The notes under the pieces: model-generated
Told to the model about the DNA's origin: nothing
Databases searched by the model: none
Seen by the model: only the letters and a program-made list of their open reading frames with translations
Part shown: positions 17,740-27,246 of the stretch, in pieces
Numbering within the stretch: position 1 is the first letter of the stretch
How the letters are laid out: each line of letters starts with the position of its first letter
Program-made: the position numbers and the translations under genes
Assembly: GCF_020524885.1 (NCBI RefSeq)
Contig: NZ_JAIVKJ010000001.1
Location: forward strand, 558,001-622,000
Origin: Microbulbifer elongatus
GTDB lineage: Bacteria > Pseudomonadota > Gammaproteobacteria > Pseudomonadales > Cellvibrionaceae
Direction: 5' to 3'
DNA length: 64,000 nucleotides

Positions 17740-18121
17740 GTCTGTCCTATGGGTCTCGGTTTCTCGTCTAAAGTCACCCTCGGCTCGGGGGTGGAGGCGG
17801 CGGGCGGCTCTTGACGGCTACCTCACGCGGCGCGAAGTCTAATGTATTCATATGGCAATTGCATGGAATTGCGGGCATTCGACACTTACTGTGGGAAAAG
17901 GCCGTGATAAGCTTGCGCGTCGTTGATTTTTCGAGCACTGCCCGCACTTCCTGCCATTGACAGGGAAAGAAGCAAAAACCGCGCCGGGCCGAGATGTTTA
18001 CCGGGATTTCCCCGTAGAGCGGGGAATAATTGCGTGAACAGGCAGTCTCAAGCGGCGTCGCTTTCGACATTTGAGGTTTGGGTTGGCTCGGGCCCGTATT
18101 GAACAGAGTGAACAAACTGGC
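17740..18121. other. Intergenic region between divergent pfp and mpl
   Basis: About 380 bp without a supported gene. It must hold both divergent promoters; I see no promoter good enough to place, and the open frames crossing it have no family resemblance. Confidence 0.5.
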
Positions 18122-19504
18122 ATGCATATTCATATTCTAGGCATCTGTGGCACCTTTATGGGCAGCCTGGCGCAATTAGCGGTGGCTGAGGGCCACAAGG
18201 TCACTGGCTCCGATGCCAATGTTTACCCGCCCATGAGCACTCAACTGGAGCGCGCCGGCATCACGCTGACCGAGGGCTACGACCCGGCGCAGCTGGATCC
18301 GGCGCCGGATCTGGTGATCATTGGCAACGCCCTGTCCCGTGGAAACCCAGCGGTAGAAGCGGTACTTGAGAAGGGGCTCCCCTATACCTCCGGCGCCCAG
18401 TGGCTGTGCGATCATTTTCTCGGTGGGCGCTGGGTGCTGGCAGTGTCCGGTACCCACGGCAAGACCACCACTGCCAGTATGCTGGCCTGGGTGCTGGACT
18501 TTGCGGGCATGGACCCCGGCTTCCTGATCGGCGGTGTGCCGCAGAATTTTGATGTGTCCGCGCGCCTGGGGAGCACTCCCTTCTTCGTGGTGGAGGCCGA
18601 CGAGTACGACACGGCGTTTTTCGACAAACGCTCCAAATTTGTCCACTACCGCCCGCGCACCTTGATCATCAACAACCTCGAATTTGACCATGCGGACATT
18701 TTTGAGGACCTGGCGGCGATCCAGAAGCAGTTCCACCATCTGGTGCGCACGGTGCCGGGTAGCGGCCTGGTGATCGCCGCCCGGGAGGACGCAGTTACCC
18801 AGGTGCTCGATCAGGGCTGCTGGAGTGAGGTGCAGCGCTTTGATGTGGAGCAGGAAGATGGCGTGTGCCTGGGAGACTGGTGCGCGGTAAACGTGGCCGC
18901 GGACGGCAGCCGCTTCGATGTGCAGCTGGAAGGCAATACTGTGGCCAGTGTGCAATGGGAACAGACCGGCCTGCACAGTGTGAAGAACGGGCTTGCGGTA
19001 ATCGCCGCCGCCCGTCACGTGGGGGTTGAACCGGCGACGGCGGCGGAAGCGCTGGGCAAGTTTGGCGGTGTAAAGCGCCGTATGGAGTGCCTCGGGGACA
19101 TTCAGGGGATCCGCCTGTACGATGATTTTGCCCATCATCCCACGGCCATCGAGACCACGTTGAACGGTCTGCGGGCCAAAGTCGGTAAAGATAAAGTCAT
19201 CGCATTGATTGAACCGCGTTCCAATACCATGCGTATGGGACATCATCAGCACCAGCTGGCGCGTGCCTGTGCCGGTGCCGACCTGGTCCTCTGGTATCAA
19301 CCGGAGGGGATGAACTGGTCCCTGGATGAGGTGGTTCACCATTCCACAGTTCCGGCGAAGGTTCTCCACAGTATCGACGCTGCGGTAGAATCCGTTCTTG
19401 AACTGTCCGGGCCCGGCAGTCACGTAATTGTGATGAGTAATGGTGGCTTCGGCGGTGTACACCAGCGGCTGCTCCACGCCCTGGAACAGAAATACGGCAA
19501 ATAG
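18122..19504 (+). CDS. mpl: UDP-N-acetylmuramate:L-alanyl-gamma-D-glutamyl-meso-diaminopimelate ligase
   Basis: A 460-residue Mur-ligase-family enzyme that attaches recycled murein tripeptide to UDP-MurNAc. The N-terminus MHIHILGICGTFMGSLA is diagnostic for Mpl; the ATP loop SGTHGKTTT lies at about 109-117, and YDDFAHHPTAIETTL and EPRSNTMRMG mark the C-terminal domains. It acts in cytoplasmic peptidoglycan recycling. It leads a probable operon with ubiX (31 bp gap), a SelW-like gene and an RND exporter. Confidence 0.95.
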   Translation: MHIHILGICGTFMGSLAQLAVAEGHKVTGSDANVYPPMSTQLERAGITLTEGYDPAQLDPAPDLVIIGNALSRGNPAVEAVLEKGLPYTSGAQWLCDHFLGGRWVLAVSGTHGKTTTASMLAWVLDFAGMDPGFLIGGVPQNFDVSARLGSTPFFVVEADEYDTAFFDKRSKFVHYRPRTLIINNLEFDHADIFEDLAAIQKQFHHLVRTVPGSGLVIAAREDAVTQVLDQGCWSEVQRFDVEQEDGVCLGDWCAVNVAADGSRFDVQLEGNTVASVQWEQTGLHSVKNGLAVIAAARHVGVEPATAAEALGKFGGVKRRMECLGDIQGIRLYDDFAHHPTAIETTLNGLRAKVGKDKVIALIEPRSNTMRMGHHQHQLARACAGADLVLWYQPEGMNWSLDEVVHHSTVPAKVLHSIDAAVESVLELSGPGSHVIVMSNGGFGGVHQRLLHALEQKYGK

Positions 19505-19535
19505 CCCCGTATCGGGGCGGACAACGGATACCTCT

Positions 19536-20156
19536 TTGGCTGAGCCGACTTTCCCCAAAACAGTAACCCTGGCGATGACCGGCGCCTCCGGGGCACAGTA
19601 CGGCCTGCGCCTGCTGCAATGCCTGCTGGCGGCGCGGGTGCGTGTATGGCTGTTGCTGTCCGATGCCGCGCGCATCGTGATTAATACCGAAACTGATGTG
19701 GCCCTCCCAGAAGAGGAGGGTCGTATTGAGACGTTCCTGCGCGAGCTGTATGGTGCCGAAGAAGGGCAGCTGGCCCTGTTTGGCAAACGCGACTGGTTCT
19801 CGCCGGTAGCGTCGGGCACTGGTGCTGCCAACAGCCTGGTGATCTGTCCGGCCAGTGGCGGCACTTTGTCTGCGGTGGCCTGCGGGGCATCTAACAATCT
19901 GATCGAGCGGGCCGCGGATGTGGCACTGAAAGAGCGCCGCCAGTTGATTCTGGTACCGCGGGAAGCACCGTATTCGGAAATCCACCTCGAAAACATGCTC
20001 AAGCTGACCCGCATGGGGGCGGTGGTCCTGCCGGCGAGCCCGGGCTTTTATCAGAAGCCGCAGACCGTAGAGGACCTGGTGGATTTTGTCGTGGCCAGGA
20101 TTCTGAGCCAGTTAAATATCGAGCAGTCCCTGTTGCCCCCCTGGGGCGACGGCTGA
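19536..20156 (+). CDS. ubiX: Flavin prenyltransferase UbiX
   Basis: A 206-residue flavoprotein that makes prenylated FMN for the UbiD decarboxylase of ubiquinone synthesis. It has MTGASGAQYGLRLLQCLL at the FMN phosphate site, CPASGGTLSAVACG, RAADVALKERRQLILVPREAP and a late LPASPGFY. The first internal ATG would cut the opening beta strand TVTLAM, so the in-frame TTG at 19536 is the most likely start and gives the usual family length. There is no strong ribosome-binding site before it. Confidence 0.9.
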   Translation: MAEPTFPKTVTLAMTGASGAQYGLRLLQCLLAARVRVWLLLSDAARIVINTETDVALPEEEGRIETFLRELYGAEEGQLALFGKRDWFSPVASGTGAANSLVICPASGGTLSAVACGASNNLIERAADVALKERRQLILVPREAPYSEIHLENMLKLTRMGAVVLPASPGFYQKPQTVEDLVDFVVARILSQLNIEQSLLPPWGDG

Positions 20157-20166
20157 GAAACGCATC

Positions 20167-20439
20167 ATGCAAAAGACCGTCATCATTCACTTCTGTGTGC
20201 AGTGCAACTGGATGCTGCGTTCAACCTGGATGGCCCAGGAGCTGCTGTACACCTTTGCCGAAGATCTGGAGCAGGTGGCACTGAAGCCGGGAAGCGGTGG
20301 TGTGTTTGAAATTCTAGTGGGCGACCAGTTGATCTGGGAGCGCAAGCGGGATGGCGGCTTCCCCGGTGCAAAAGAGCTGAAGCAGAAAGTGCGCGATGTA
20401 CTTTTTCCTGAGCGCGATTTGGGCCACGTGGATAAATAA
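20167..20439 (+). CDS. SelT/SelW/SelH-family (Rdx) selenoprotein W homologue, Cys form
   Basis: A 90-residue thioredoxin-like protein with FCVQCNW (Cys10 and Cys13), LLYTFAEDLEQVALKPG and GGVFEILVGDQLIWERK, the usual Rdx pattern. In selenoproteins the second Cys is selenocysteine; here both are ordinary Cys. The family is thought to be thiol-redox active, with the physiological partner unknown. It follows ubiX by 10 bp. Confidence 0.88.
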   Translation: MQKTVIIHFCVQCNWMLRSTWMAQELLYTFAEDLEQVALKPGSGGVFEILVGDQLIWERKRDGGFPGAKELKQKVRDVLFPERDLGHVDK

Positions 20440-20501
20440 TCGCATTAGCAAAACACCGTGTGCTCTGCACACGATTTATTACGAAGATAAGTGATCAGAA
20501 T

Positions 20502-23117
20502 ATGTTGTTGGGCTTGAAGACCTGGTACGAGAAACTGGTACTCGGACATCCAAAGATCGTGTTGGCACTAGTGGCTCTGCTCACCATTGCCGCTGCTGCG
20601 GGCCTACCGCGATTCAAATTGGATGCCTCTGCGGATTCCCTGACCCTGGAGACGGACGACTCGCTGGATTTCTTCCGGGAGATTTCAGAGCGTTATAACT
20701 CCGGTGACTTCCTCGTAGTTACCTACCGCTATAAAAACGGTGACCTGTTCAGCGACGAATCCCTGGCCACAATGCGGCGCCTGCAGGATGAGCTGGCGAT
20801 GGTAGATGGCGTTTCGGGTGTACAGTCGATCCTCAATGTGCCCCTGCTTTATAGTCCAAAGCTTTCCATCACCGAAGTAGCGGAGGGTATTCGTACTCTG
20901 TCCAGCTCCAGTGTGGACAAGGAACTGGCGCGCAAGGAATTTCTCGAGAGCCCTATCTACAAAGAGCTGATTCTGAGCCCCGATGGCGAGACCACCGCCA
21001 TGATGCTCAACCTCACGCTGGACAAGGAAGGCCTGGATCTGGTGCGCGAGCGCGACGCCCTGCGCCGCCAGCGCAACAGTGAGGGTTTGAATACAGAGGA
21101 AGCCCAACGGCTGGAAAAAGTAACCGCCGAATATCTGCAGCACCGGACTGTGCAGGAGGTTGCAGCGCGTGACCGGGTAAAGGAAGTGCGGGAAATTCTT
21201 ACCCACTACGATGACAACGCCGAGCTGTTCCTCGGCGGCCTCACCATGATCACCTCGGATATGATCGCGTTTATCCAGAGCGACCTGGTGGTGTTCGGTG
21301 CCGGTATTCTCGCGTTTATCGTGATTACCCTATTGTTGATTTTCCGGCAGGCACGCTGGGTACTGTTACCGCTTGTCACCTGCGTTACCACTGCGGTGAT
21401 GATGTTGGGATTACTTTCCTGGCTGGATTGGCGTTTAACGGTGATCTCCGCCAACTTTGTTGCGCTGCTGCTGATTATCACCCTGGCCGTTACCATCCAT
21501 CTGGCGGTGCGTTACCGCGAATATTTTGCCCAATACCCGGAGTGGGATCGGTTCCAGCTGGCCTCCGCTACGGTGGCATTCATGGCCAAGCCGTGCCTGT
21601 ACACAGGCCTTACCACCATGGTGGCCTTTATTTCCCTGGTGGTCAGCGGTATTCGCCCGGTAATCGATTTCGGCTGGATGATGACTATGGGTGTCACCGT
21701 GGCACTGGTGTTGTCGTTCCTGATTCTTCCCGCGAGCCTGATGCTGCTTAAAAAGCGCGACGCGGGGCAGGGTGAAGATAACTCGCACGCATTTACTCAG
21801 CTGTTTTCCCGCTTTGCCGAAAACCACAAAGGTATCGTGCTGGGTGTGGCGGTGCTGGCGGCGATTATCAGTGCGGTGGGTATTTCCCGTCTGAAAGTGG
21901 AAAACCGTTTTATCGATTACTTTGATGATTCCACCGAAATCCATCAGGGGATGCTGGTGATCGATCAGCGTCTCGGAGGCACCATCAACCTGGATGTCGT
22001 GCTCAGTAAACCCGAGCAGGCCGAGGCGGTGCTTGAAGGGGAAGAGGACCCGTTCGCAGCGGATTTCGGTAGCGATGAATCAGAAAGTGATGCGGCGGAA
22101 GAAGCGGATCCGTTTGCTGCGGAAGACCCATTTGCAGCAGACGACCCCTTTGCCAGCGGCAGTGAAAGCCAGGTACCGGACGCCTACTGGTTTACTGTGG
22201 CCGGACTGAACCAGATCGAAAGGCTACACGACTTCCTCGAAGCGCAGCCGGAAATTGGCAAGGTGCAGTCACTGGCGACGCTGTACAAAGTGGCGCAGGA
22301 CCTGAACGATGGCGGCCTGAATGATTTCGAATTGGCGGTGGCTCGCCAGAGCTTGCCGGATGAAATTAACCAGGTACTGGTCCATCCCTATTGGTCCCCG
22401 GACCAACAGGAAGCGCGAATTACCATGCGGGTGATGGAAACCGATCCTGACCTGAGCCGCGACGAGTTGATCCAGCGTATTTACGCCTATGCGGAAACCG
22501 AAATGGGCATGGCGCCGGAAAATGTTCGCCAGACCGGTATGCTGGTGCTTTACAACAATATGCTGCAAAGCCTCTTCAAGTCCCAGATTCTCACCCTGGG
22601 GGCGGTGTTTGCGGGTATCCTGTTGATGTTCCTGGTGCTGTTCCGCTCCTTGTGGTTGGCGGTGATCGCGCTGGTGCCAAACATGCTGGCTGCCTGTGTG
22701 GTGCTCGGCGGCATGGGACTGGCGAATATTCCCCTGGATATGATGACCATTACCATTGCCGCTATTACCGTGGGTATCGGCGTGGATCATGCCATTCACT
22801 ACCTCTACCGGTTCCGCGAGGAGTTTGCCAAAGACGGTGACTATATCGCCACCATGCATCGCAGCCACGCGACCATAGGGCGGGCCATGTTCTACACAGC
22901 GATTACGATTATCGCCGGCTTCTCGATATTGGCCCTGTCCAAGTTTGTTCCGTCAATTTACTTCGGACTGCTGACAGCCCTGGCCATGTCGGCGGCGCTG
23001 CTGGGCTCGCTGACCCTGCTGCCGCTGCTACTGGTGCTGATCAAGCCTCTGCCCAGGCCTTCCGAGGGCAATGAGCCGGGAAAGTCCCCAGCGGTGGCTG
23101 AAGCGTGTATTAGCTGA
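20502..23117 (+). CDS. RND-superfamily (MMPL-type) exporter
   Basis: An 871-residue inner-membrane transporter with the RND layout: TM1 near residues 17-35, a large periplasmic loop, five helices with GxxxD-type segments, a second loop, and another set of helices ending in ALAMSAALLGSLTLLPLLLVLIKP. The second periplasmic domain holds an acidic insertion (residues 514-552) with four DPFA units. The family exports lipids, hopanoids or hydrophobic compounds using proton motive force; the substrate here is unknown. It lies 62 bp after the SelW-like gene and is followed by a terminator. Confidence 0.85.
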   Translation: MLLGLKTWYEKLVLGHPKIVLALVALLTIAAAAGLPRFKLDASADSLTLETDDSLDFFREISERYNSGDFLVVTYRYKNGDLFSDESLATMRRLQDELAMVDGVSGVQSILNVPLLYSPKLSITEVAEGIRTLSSSSVDKELARKEFLESPIYKELILSPDGETTAMMLNLTLDKEGLDLVRERDALRRQRNSEGLNTEEAQRLEKVTAEYLQHRTVQEVAARDRVKEVREILTHYDDNAELFLGGLTMITSDMIAFIQSDLVVFGAGILAFIVITLLLIFRQARWVLLPLVTCVTTAVMMLGLLSWLDWRLTVISANFVALLLIITLAVTIHLAVRYREYFAQYPEWDRFQLASATVAFMAKPCLYTGLTTMVAFISLVVSGIRPVIDFGWMMTMGVTVALVLSFLILPASLMLLKKRDAGQGEDNSHAFTQLFSRFAENHKGIVLGVAVLAAIISAVGISRLKVENRFIDYFDDSTEIHQGMLVIDQRLGGTINLDVVLSKPEQAEAVLEGEEDPFAADFGSDESESDAAEEADPFAAEDPFAADDPFASGSESQVPDAYWFTVAGLNQIERLHDFLEAQPEIGKVQSLATLYKVAQDLNDGGLNDFELAVARQSLPDEINQVLVHPYWSPDQQEARITMRVMETDPDLSRDELIQRIYAYAETEMGMAPENVRQTGMLVLYNNMLQSLFKSQILTLGAVFAGILLMFLVLFRSLWLAVIALVPNMLAACVVLGGMGLANIPLDMMTITIAAITVGIGVDHAIHYLYRFREEFAKDGDYIATMHRSHATIGRAMFYTAITIIAGFSILALSKFVPSIYFGLLTALAMSAALLGSLTLLPLLLVLIKPLPRPSEGNEPGKSPAVAEACIS
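22047..22154 (+). repeat. DPFA coding repeat in the RND exporter
   Basis: DPFA units begin at protein residues 516, 536, 542 and 548, the last three spaced exactly six residues apart. They lie in an acidic, Ser/Asp/Glu-rich linker of a periplasmic loop. Confidence 0.85.
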
Positions 23118-23172
23118 GCGCGTCGATCTACCGCTTTTAGAATTCTGACGTAGCGTTCACACCTGAATATTC

Positions 23173-23204
23173 GGGCCCGCGGATTCCCTCCCCGGGCCCT
23201 TTTT
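23173..23204 (+). terminator. Terminator after the RND exporter
   Basis: GGGCCCG (23173-23179) pairs with CGGGCCC (23193-23199), followed by five T. Confidence 0.8.
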
Positions 23205-23247
23205 ATTTCTAGCGCACGTGCCTGCTTCTACACTTGAGGATTGGCAG

Positions 23248-23901
23248 ATGCCAATTATTCAAGAGGTGGTTTACAGGCGCATGGTTGACAGGGGTATGCA
23301 GAAAAGTCGCGTTGCAATACTGATTCCCGGGATCTTCGACCGGGGCAAGTCAATGTTGAGAATGCAGGGCGCGCTTCATAAAGCGGGGTTTACCGCACGT
23401 ACTATCCACCTCAAGACTAACAGTGGCTGGTATGGGATGGAGCCCATGGCTGAGCAGCTCTGCGAACTGGTGGAGGAGTTAGCGGGTGAGGGGGAGACTT
23501 GCGCGCTGGTGGGGTTCAGCATGGGGGGGATAGTGGCGCGGTATTATCTGCAACGCTTGGGTGGGGCGGAAAAGGTACACAAGTTTATTGCCCTCTCCAG
23601 TCCCCACTTTGGCAGCCTGTGGGCGCATCTGTTGCCCTACAAGGGCGGGCGGCAACTGCGCATCGGCAGTGAGTTTCTCGGGAACCTGAACAAGGACGCG
23701 GCTGGGCTGGAGGGCGCGGCGCCGGTTTCCATCTGGACACCCTATGACACCACCATTGTGCCGCACACCAGTTCCCGCCTGCCGATTGGTGACACTTACC
23801 AGGTGCCGGTAAGCCTGCACCGCTGGGTACCCCAGAACCCAGCGGTGATCGACATCGTGATTGCAGAGCTGACCAGGGCCCTCGAGAGCGGGGCGTCCTA
23901 G
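23248..23901 (+). CDS. Lipase/esterase-like alpha/beta hydrolase
   Basis: About 217 residues. The nucleophile elbow GFSMGG has Ser91; VAILIPGIFDRGKSMLRM forms the early oxyanion region and LSSPHFGSLWAH follows, typical of PGAP1/LipA-like triacylglycerol lipases and thioesterases. No signal peptide is seen from the chosen ATG (23248, GAGG upstream). In-frame GTG 23218 and ATG 23281 are alternatives. It is convergent with darP. Substrate unknown. Confidence 0.78.
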   Translation: MPIIQEVVYRRMVDRGMQKSRVAILIPGIFDRGKSMLRMQGALHKAGFTARTIHLKTNSGWYGMEPMAEQLCELVEELAGEGETCALVGFSMGGIVARYYLQRLGGAEKVHKFIALSSPHFGSLWAHLLPYKGGRQLRIGSEFLGNLNKDAAGLEGAAPVSIWTPYDTTIVPHTSSRLPIGDTYQVPVSLHRWVPQNPAVIDIVIAELTRALESGAS

Positions 23902-23914
23902 CACTCCGCAGCCG

Positions 23915-24445
23915 TCAGCTCTGCTGGATGAAAAAATCCCGCAGATAGCGAAACAGCTTGCGCTGGTTGGTCGGGGCCTTCTTATTGGCGATTTCCTTGT
24001 TTGACTCGCGAATAAGGGTGCGCAGCTGCTGGTGATCCGCGCCCGGAAATGCATCGAAAAATGCGCTCTGGGCTTCTTTGCCCTGAGTCAGTAACCGCTC
24101 CCGCCATTCTTCCGCCATACGGTCGAAGCGCAGGTGCAGGTGGTCCTGTTCCTTGTGTTTCTCAAGTACGGCTTCGATTGCCTCCACGTCGGCCTTGCGC
24201 ATCAGCTTGCCGATATACTGCAACTGGCGACGTCGCGCTTCCCGGGACTTGATCCGGTGCATGGTGGCGATACCCTCGGCGAGGTCAGCGTCCATCGGTA
24301 CTTCCGCGAGCTTGGCCGCGCTAAGCTCGGTGAGTTTTTTGCCCAGCTCCTGCAACTGGTGCATCTCTTCCTTGATCTGGGTCTTGCTCTTGGGCAGATC
24401 CTCGTCAAACTCGTTGTAAGGGTCATTGTTGTCGGAATTGTGCAT
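23915..24445 (-). CDS. darP: Ribosome-associated protein DarP (YjgA)
   Basis: A 176-residue acidic-then-basic protein matching YjgA/DarP, which helps late assembly of the 50S ribosomal subunit. Conserved segments are KSKTQIKEEMHQLQ, RRRQLQYIGKLMR and RKLFRYLRDFF. The start ATG at 24445 gives MHNSDNND; a TTG 12 bases upstream is less likely. It lies 51 bp downstream of mgtE, with a small hairpin (CGCCCG pairing with CGGGCG) between them. Confidence 0.9.
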   Translation of the reverse strand: MHNSDNNDPYNEFDEDLPKSKTQIKEEMHQLQELGKKLTELSAAKLAEVPMDADLAEGIATMHRIKSREARRRQLQYIGKLMRKADVEAIEAVLEKHKEQDHLHLRFDRMAEEWRERLLTQGKEAQSAFFDAFPGADHQQLRTLIRESNKEIANKKAPTNQRKLFRYLRDFFIQQS

Positions 24446-24496
24446 AAGAAGTCTCAAACAAAATTGGACTCGCCCGACATGGCGGGCGAAAAGAAA

Positions 24497-25864
24497 TCAG
24501 GCAAAAAATATCGTCGCCAGGCCGAGGAAGGACATAAAACCCACCACATCGGTGACTGTCGTGAGCGCTACGCCGCCGGCCAGCGCCGGATCGATTCGCA
24601 TCGCCCGCAGGGCCACCGGCAAAATAGCTCCGGCGAGTGCAGCGGTGATCAGATTGATGACCATGGCCGCAATGATAATCCAGGCGATGCGCTGATCCCC
24701 AAACCAGAGTGCTGCAATGCCGCCCATCACCGCTGACCACAGAATCGCGTTCAGCGCGCCGCTGCCCAGTTCCCGCGACAGTAACCAACCCAGGTTACTT
24801 CGCCCTATCTGGCCCAGGGCCATACCGCGAATCACTACCGTAAGTGTCTGGCTGCCGGCAACCCCGCCCATACTGGCGACAATGGGCATCAGTACCGCCA
24901 ACGCCACCACCTTGTCGATGGTGCCCTGGAACAGGTTGATCACCCAGGAGGCCAGCAGCGCGGTCAGTAGGTTGATACCGAGCCAGATTGCCCGCCGTGG
25001 TGCAGTGCGTTTAACGGTAGCGAAGGTATCTTCTTCTTCGTCGAGACCGGCGAGGCTCATTAGTGAGTGATCCGCGTCCTCGCGAATCACGTCCACCACA
25101 TCATCGATCGTGATACGACCCAGCAGACGCTTTTGCTCATCCACGACCGGCGCGGTTACCCAGTCATACTGGGCGAAGAGTCGCGCTACCTCGTCGTCGG
25201 GCATGTCGGCGGGGATTGGCTCGACGTCCGTGACCATGATCTCGCGCACTGTGACGGATGGGTCGGTGGTGAGCAGTTTGGTGAGTGGCAGCAGGCCGAT
25301 AAACCGGTCCTTGCGGTTCACAACAAAAAGGTTGTCGGTGGATTCCGGCAATTGCTCGTGCCGGCGCAGGTAGCGAAGTACCACGTCGAGATGCAGGTTG
25401 GGGCGTACGGATACGATTTCCGTATCCATCAGGCCACCGGCAGTCTCTTCGTCGTAGGCGAGCACGCTTTCTACCCGCTGGCGATCACGCTCGCTCATTG
25501 CAGAGAGCACTTCCGCCATCACCCGCTCAGGCAACTGCTGCAGTATGTCCGCCACATCGTCCGCATCCAGGCCTTCCATCACCGCCACCATTTCTTCGGT
25601 GTCCATGGTGGAGAGGATTTGGCTCTGGATCTCGTCAGACAGCTCCTGGAGTACCTCGCCTTCCACCTCGCGGTCGATCAGCTTCCAAAGTACCTGGCGA
25701 ATACGGGGTGGCGAGCTTTCCAGTAGCTGCGCAATGCTCGGTGGGGAGAGGGAGGCCAGCATGCGCTGGACTTCGCGTCCGGTGCCACTATCCAGCGCCG
25801 CGTACAGCTCGCCGAGCTGATTCTGGGCGCGGAAATTAATGTCGGTATTGACGGGCTTGGGCAC
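24497..25864 (-). CDS. mgtE: Magnesium transporter MgtE
   Basis: A 455-residue MgtE channel. It has the cytoplasmic N-domain (residues about 15-135, DADDVADILQQLP), a CBS pair (about 140-260), the plug helix and five C-terminal helices with the pore segment MPIVASMGGVAGSQTLTVVIRGMA. The channel imports magnesium and is gated by cytoplasmic magnesium at the N/CBS domains. It is probably co-transcribed with darP. Confidence 0.95.
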   Translation of the reverse strand: MPKPVNTDINFRAQNQLGELYAALDSGTGREVQRMLASLSPPSIAQLLESSPPRIRQVLWKLIDREVEGEVLQELSDEIQSQILSTMDTEEMVAVMEGLDADDVADILQQLPERVMAEVLSAMSERDRQRVESVLAYDEETAGGLMDTEIVSVRPNLHLDVVLRYLRRHEQLPESTDNLFVVNRKDRFIGLLPLTKLLTTDPSVTVREIMVTDVEPIPADMPDDEVARLFAQYDWVTAPVVDEQKRLLGRITIDDVVDVIREDADHSLMSLAGLDEEEDTFATVKRTAPRRAIWLGINLLTALLASWVINLFQGTIDKVVALAVLMPIVASMGGVAGSQTLTVVIRGMALGQIGRSNLGWLLSRELGSGALNAILWSAVMGGIAALWFGDQRIAWIIIAAMVINLITAALAGAILPVALRAMRIDPALAGGVALTTVTDVVGFMSFLGLATIFFA

Positions 25865-25979
25865 AGGAATTCCAGATGTTCGAGAGGGTGGCGAGTGCCG
25901 GCATTATACGGCGAGAATTCGCATGGGTAGCGATTAGACGTGTGGAAACTGCAGTAATGGCGGCGGTGATATTCGCTTC

Positions 25980-26249
25980 TTATTCACCTTCACCAAAACG
26001 GTCATTGATCAATGAGCAGATAGCTTCGTGCGCCAAGTCTTCGTCGCGGCCACAGACTTCCAGCTCCAGTTCCACGCCTTTGCCTGCCGCCAGCAACATC
26101 AGTGCCATCACGCTTTTACCATCTACGGTTTTGCCTTCGTAGAGCACTTTCACTTCTGATGAAAAGCGCGCACTGGTCTGGGCAAATTTACTGGCAGCGC
26201 GGGCATGCAGCCCCAGTTTGTTGATGATTGTGATGCGGCTTCTTTGCAT
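25980..26249 (-). CDS. ptsO: Nitrogen-PTS phosphocarrier NPr (HPr-like)
   Basis: An 89-residue HPr-family protein. The phosphorylated histidine is His15 in LGLHARAA and the second conserved segment is KSVMALMLLAAGKG. Its place directly after rapZ and ptsN shows it is the nitrogen-PTS carrier, passing phosphate from PtsP to PtsN. It lies 39 bp downstream of rapZ. Confidence 0.94.
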   Translation of the reverse strand: MQRSRITIINKLGLHARAASKFAQTSARFSSEVKVLYEGKTVDGKSVMALMLLAAGKGVELELEVCGRDEDLAHEAICSLINDRFGEGE

Positions 26250-26288
26250 AGGCGCCTACTGTCTGCTCTCGTTCTCTTCTGGGCAGAA

Positions 26289-27149
26289 TTACTTCTGCTG
26301 TTCGCGGTGGCGAATTTGAATATTTTCAAACTGGCCGGCAAAGGTCTTGGCTAGTTGCTCCACCATATAGACGGACCTGTGTCGGCCGCCGGTACAGCCG
26401 ATGGAAACCGAGGTGTAGCTGCGGTTACTCTGCTGGTAGGAAGGCAGCCAGCGCTCGAGAAAGTTGGTGATGTCCCGCTGCATATCACTGGTTTCCTGAT
26501 GTGAACGCAGGAACTCTGCCACTTCAGGATCCAGTCCGGTTTTGTTGCGCAGTTCCGGAATCCAGTAAGGATTGGGTAGGCAACGCAGGTCGAACACCAG
26601 ATCGGCATCTACCGGGACGCCGTGTTTGAAACCGAAGGACTGGAACAGGATTGCCATTCCCGGTGAGTCCTTGCCGACCACGCGGGATTTCATCTGGTCG
26701 CGTAATTGGTGCAGGCTGAGGCTGCTGGTGTCGATCACCAGGTCGGCCATGGAGGCCAACGGGGCGAGCAGCTCCTTTTCGCGGTTCAGCGCTTCCAGCA
26801 GGTGGGTGTGACTGTCGCTCAGGGGGTGTTTGCGGCGGGTTTCACTGAAGCGTTGCACCAGAACTGGGGAGCGCGCGTCCAGGTAGATGACATCGCAGTC
26901 GATGCCGCTCTCCCGCAGGTCGTTGATCACCTTGGGGGCCTGGCGCACGTCGTGCCACAGGTTGCGGGCATCGATGCCAAGGGCCAGCTGGGTGTTTTCC
27001 TCGGACGGCTGCTCTGCCACCCGGCGGATCAGCTCTGGCAGCAGGCTCGCGGGGAGGTTGTCGATACAGTTGAAGCCAACGTCTTCCAGCAGTTGCAGGG
27101 CGGAGCTTTTTCCGGAGCCCGAGCGGCCGCTGATGATGACCAGTCGCAT
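26289..27149 (-). CDS. rapZ: RNase adapter protein RapZ
   Basis: A 286-residue RapZ with Walker A GRSGSGKS at 8-15, a DARSP-type Walker B region, and the C-terminal GCTGGRHRSV motif. In enteric bacteria it binds glucosamine-6-phosphate and the sRNA GlmZ and directs it to RNase E; in other proteobacteria the target RNA is less clear. It sits between ptsN and npr, the standard arrangement. Confidence 0.95.
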   Translation of the reverse strand: MRLVIISGRSGSGKSSALQLLEDVGFNCIDNLPASLLPELIRRVAEQPSEENTQLALGIDARNLWHDVRQAPKVINDLRESGIDCDVIYLDARSPVLVQRFSETRRKHPLSDSHTHLLEALNREKELLAPLASMADLVIDTSSLSLHQLRDQMKSRVVGKDSPGMAILFQSFGFKHGVPVDADLVFDLRCLPNPYWIPELRNKTGLDPEVAEFLRSHQETSDMQRDITNFLERWLPSYQQSNRSYTSVSIGCTGGRHRSVYMVEQLAKTFAGQFENIQIRHREQQK

Positions 27150-27246
27150 AGAACAAGCACTCCTTGCTGAATCCGGGGCCGTGCGGCGCCGGCATGGCTA
27201 ACTTGAGCAGGGCCGGCAGCGGGTGGCTGCCGGATTACGCGAGCTA

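Noticed and set aside
17774..18133. Possible gene of about 120 codons on the minus strand upstream of mpl
   Set aside because: No ribosome-binding site or family resemblance; it covers the pfp/mpl promoter region.
18176..20014. Long open frame of about 610 codons on the minus strand
   Set aside because: It lies opposite mpl and ubiX, shows no family motif and is a GC-driven shadow of their coding strand.
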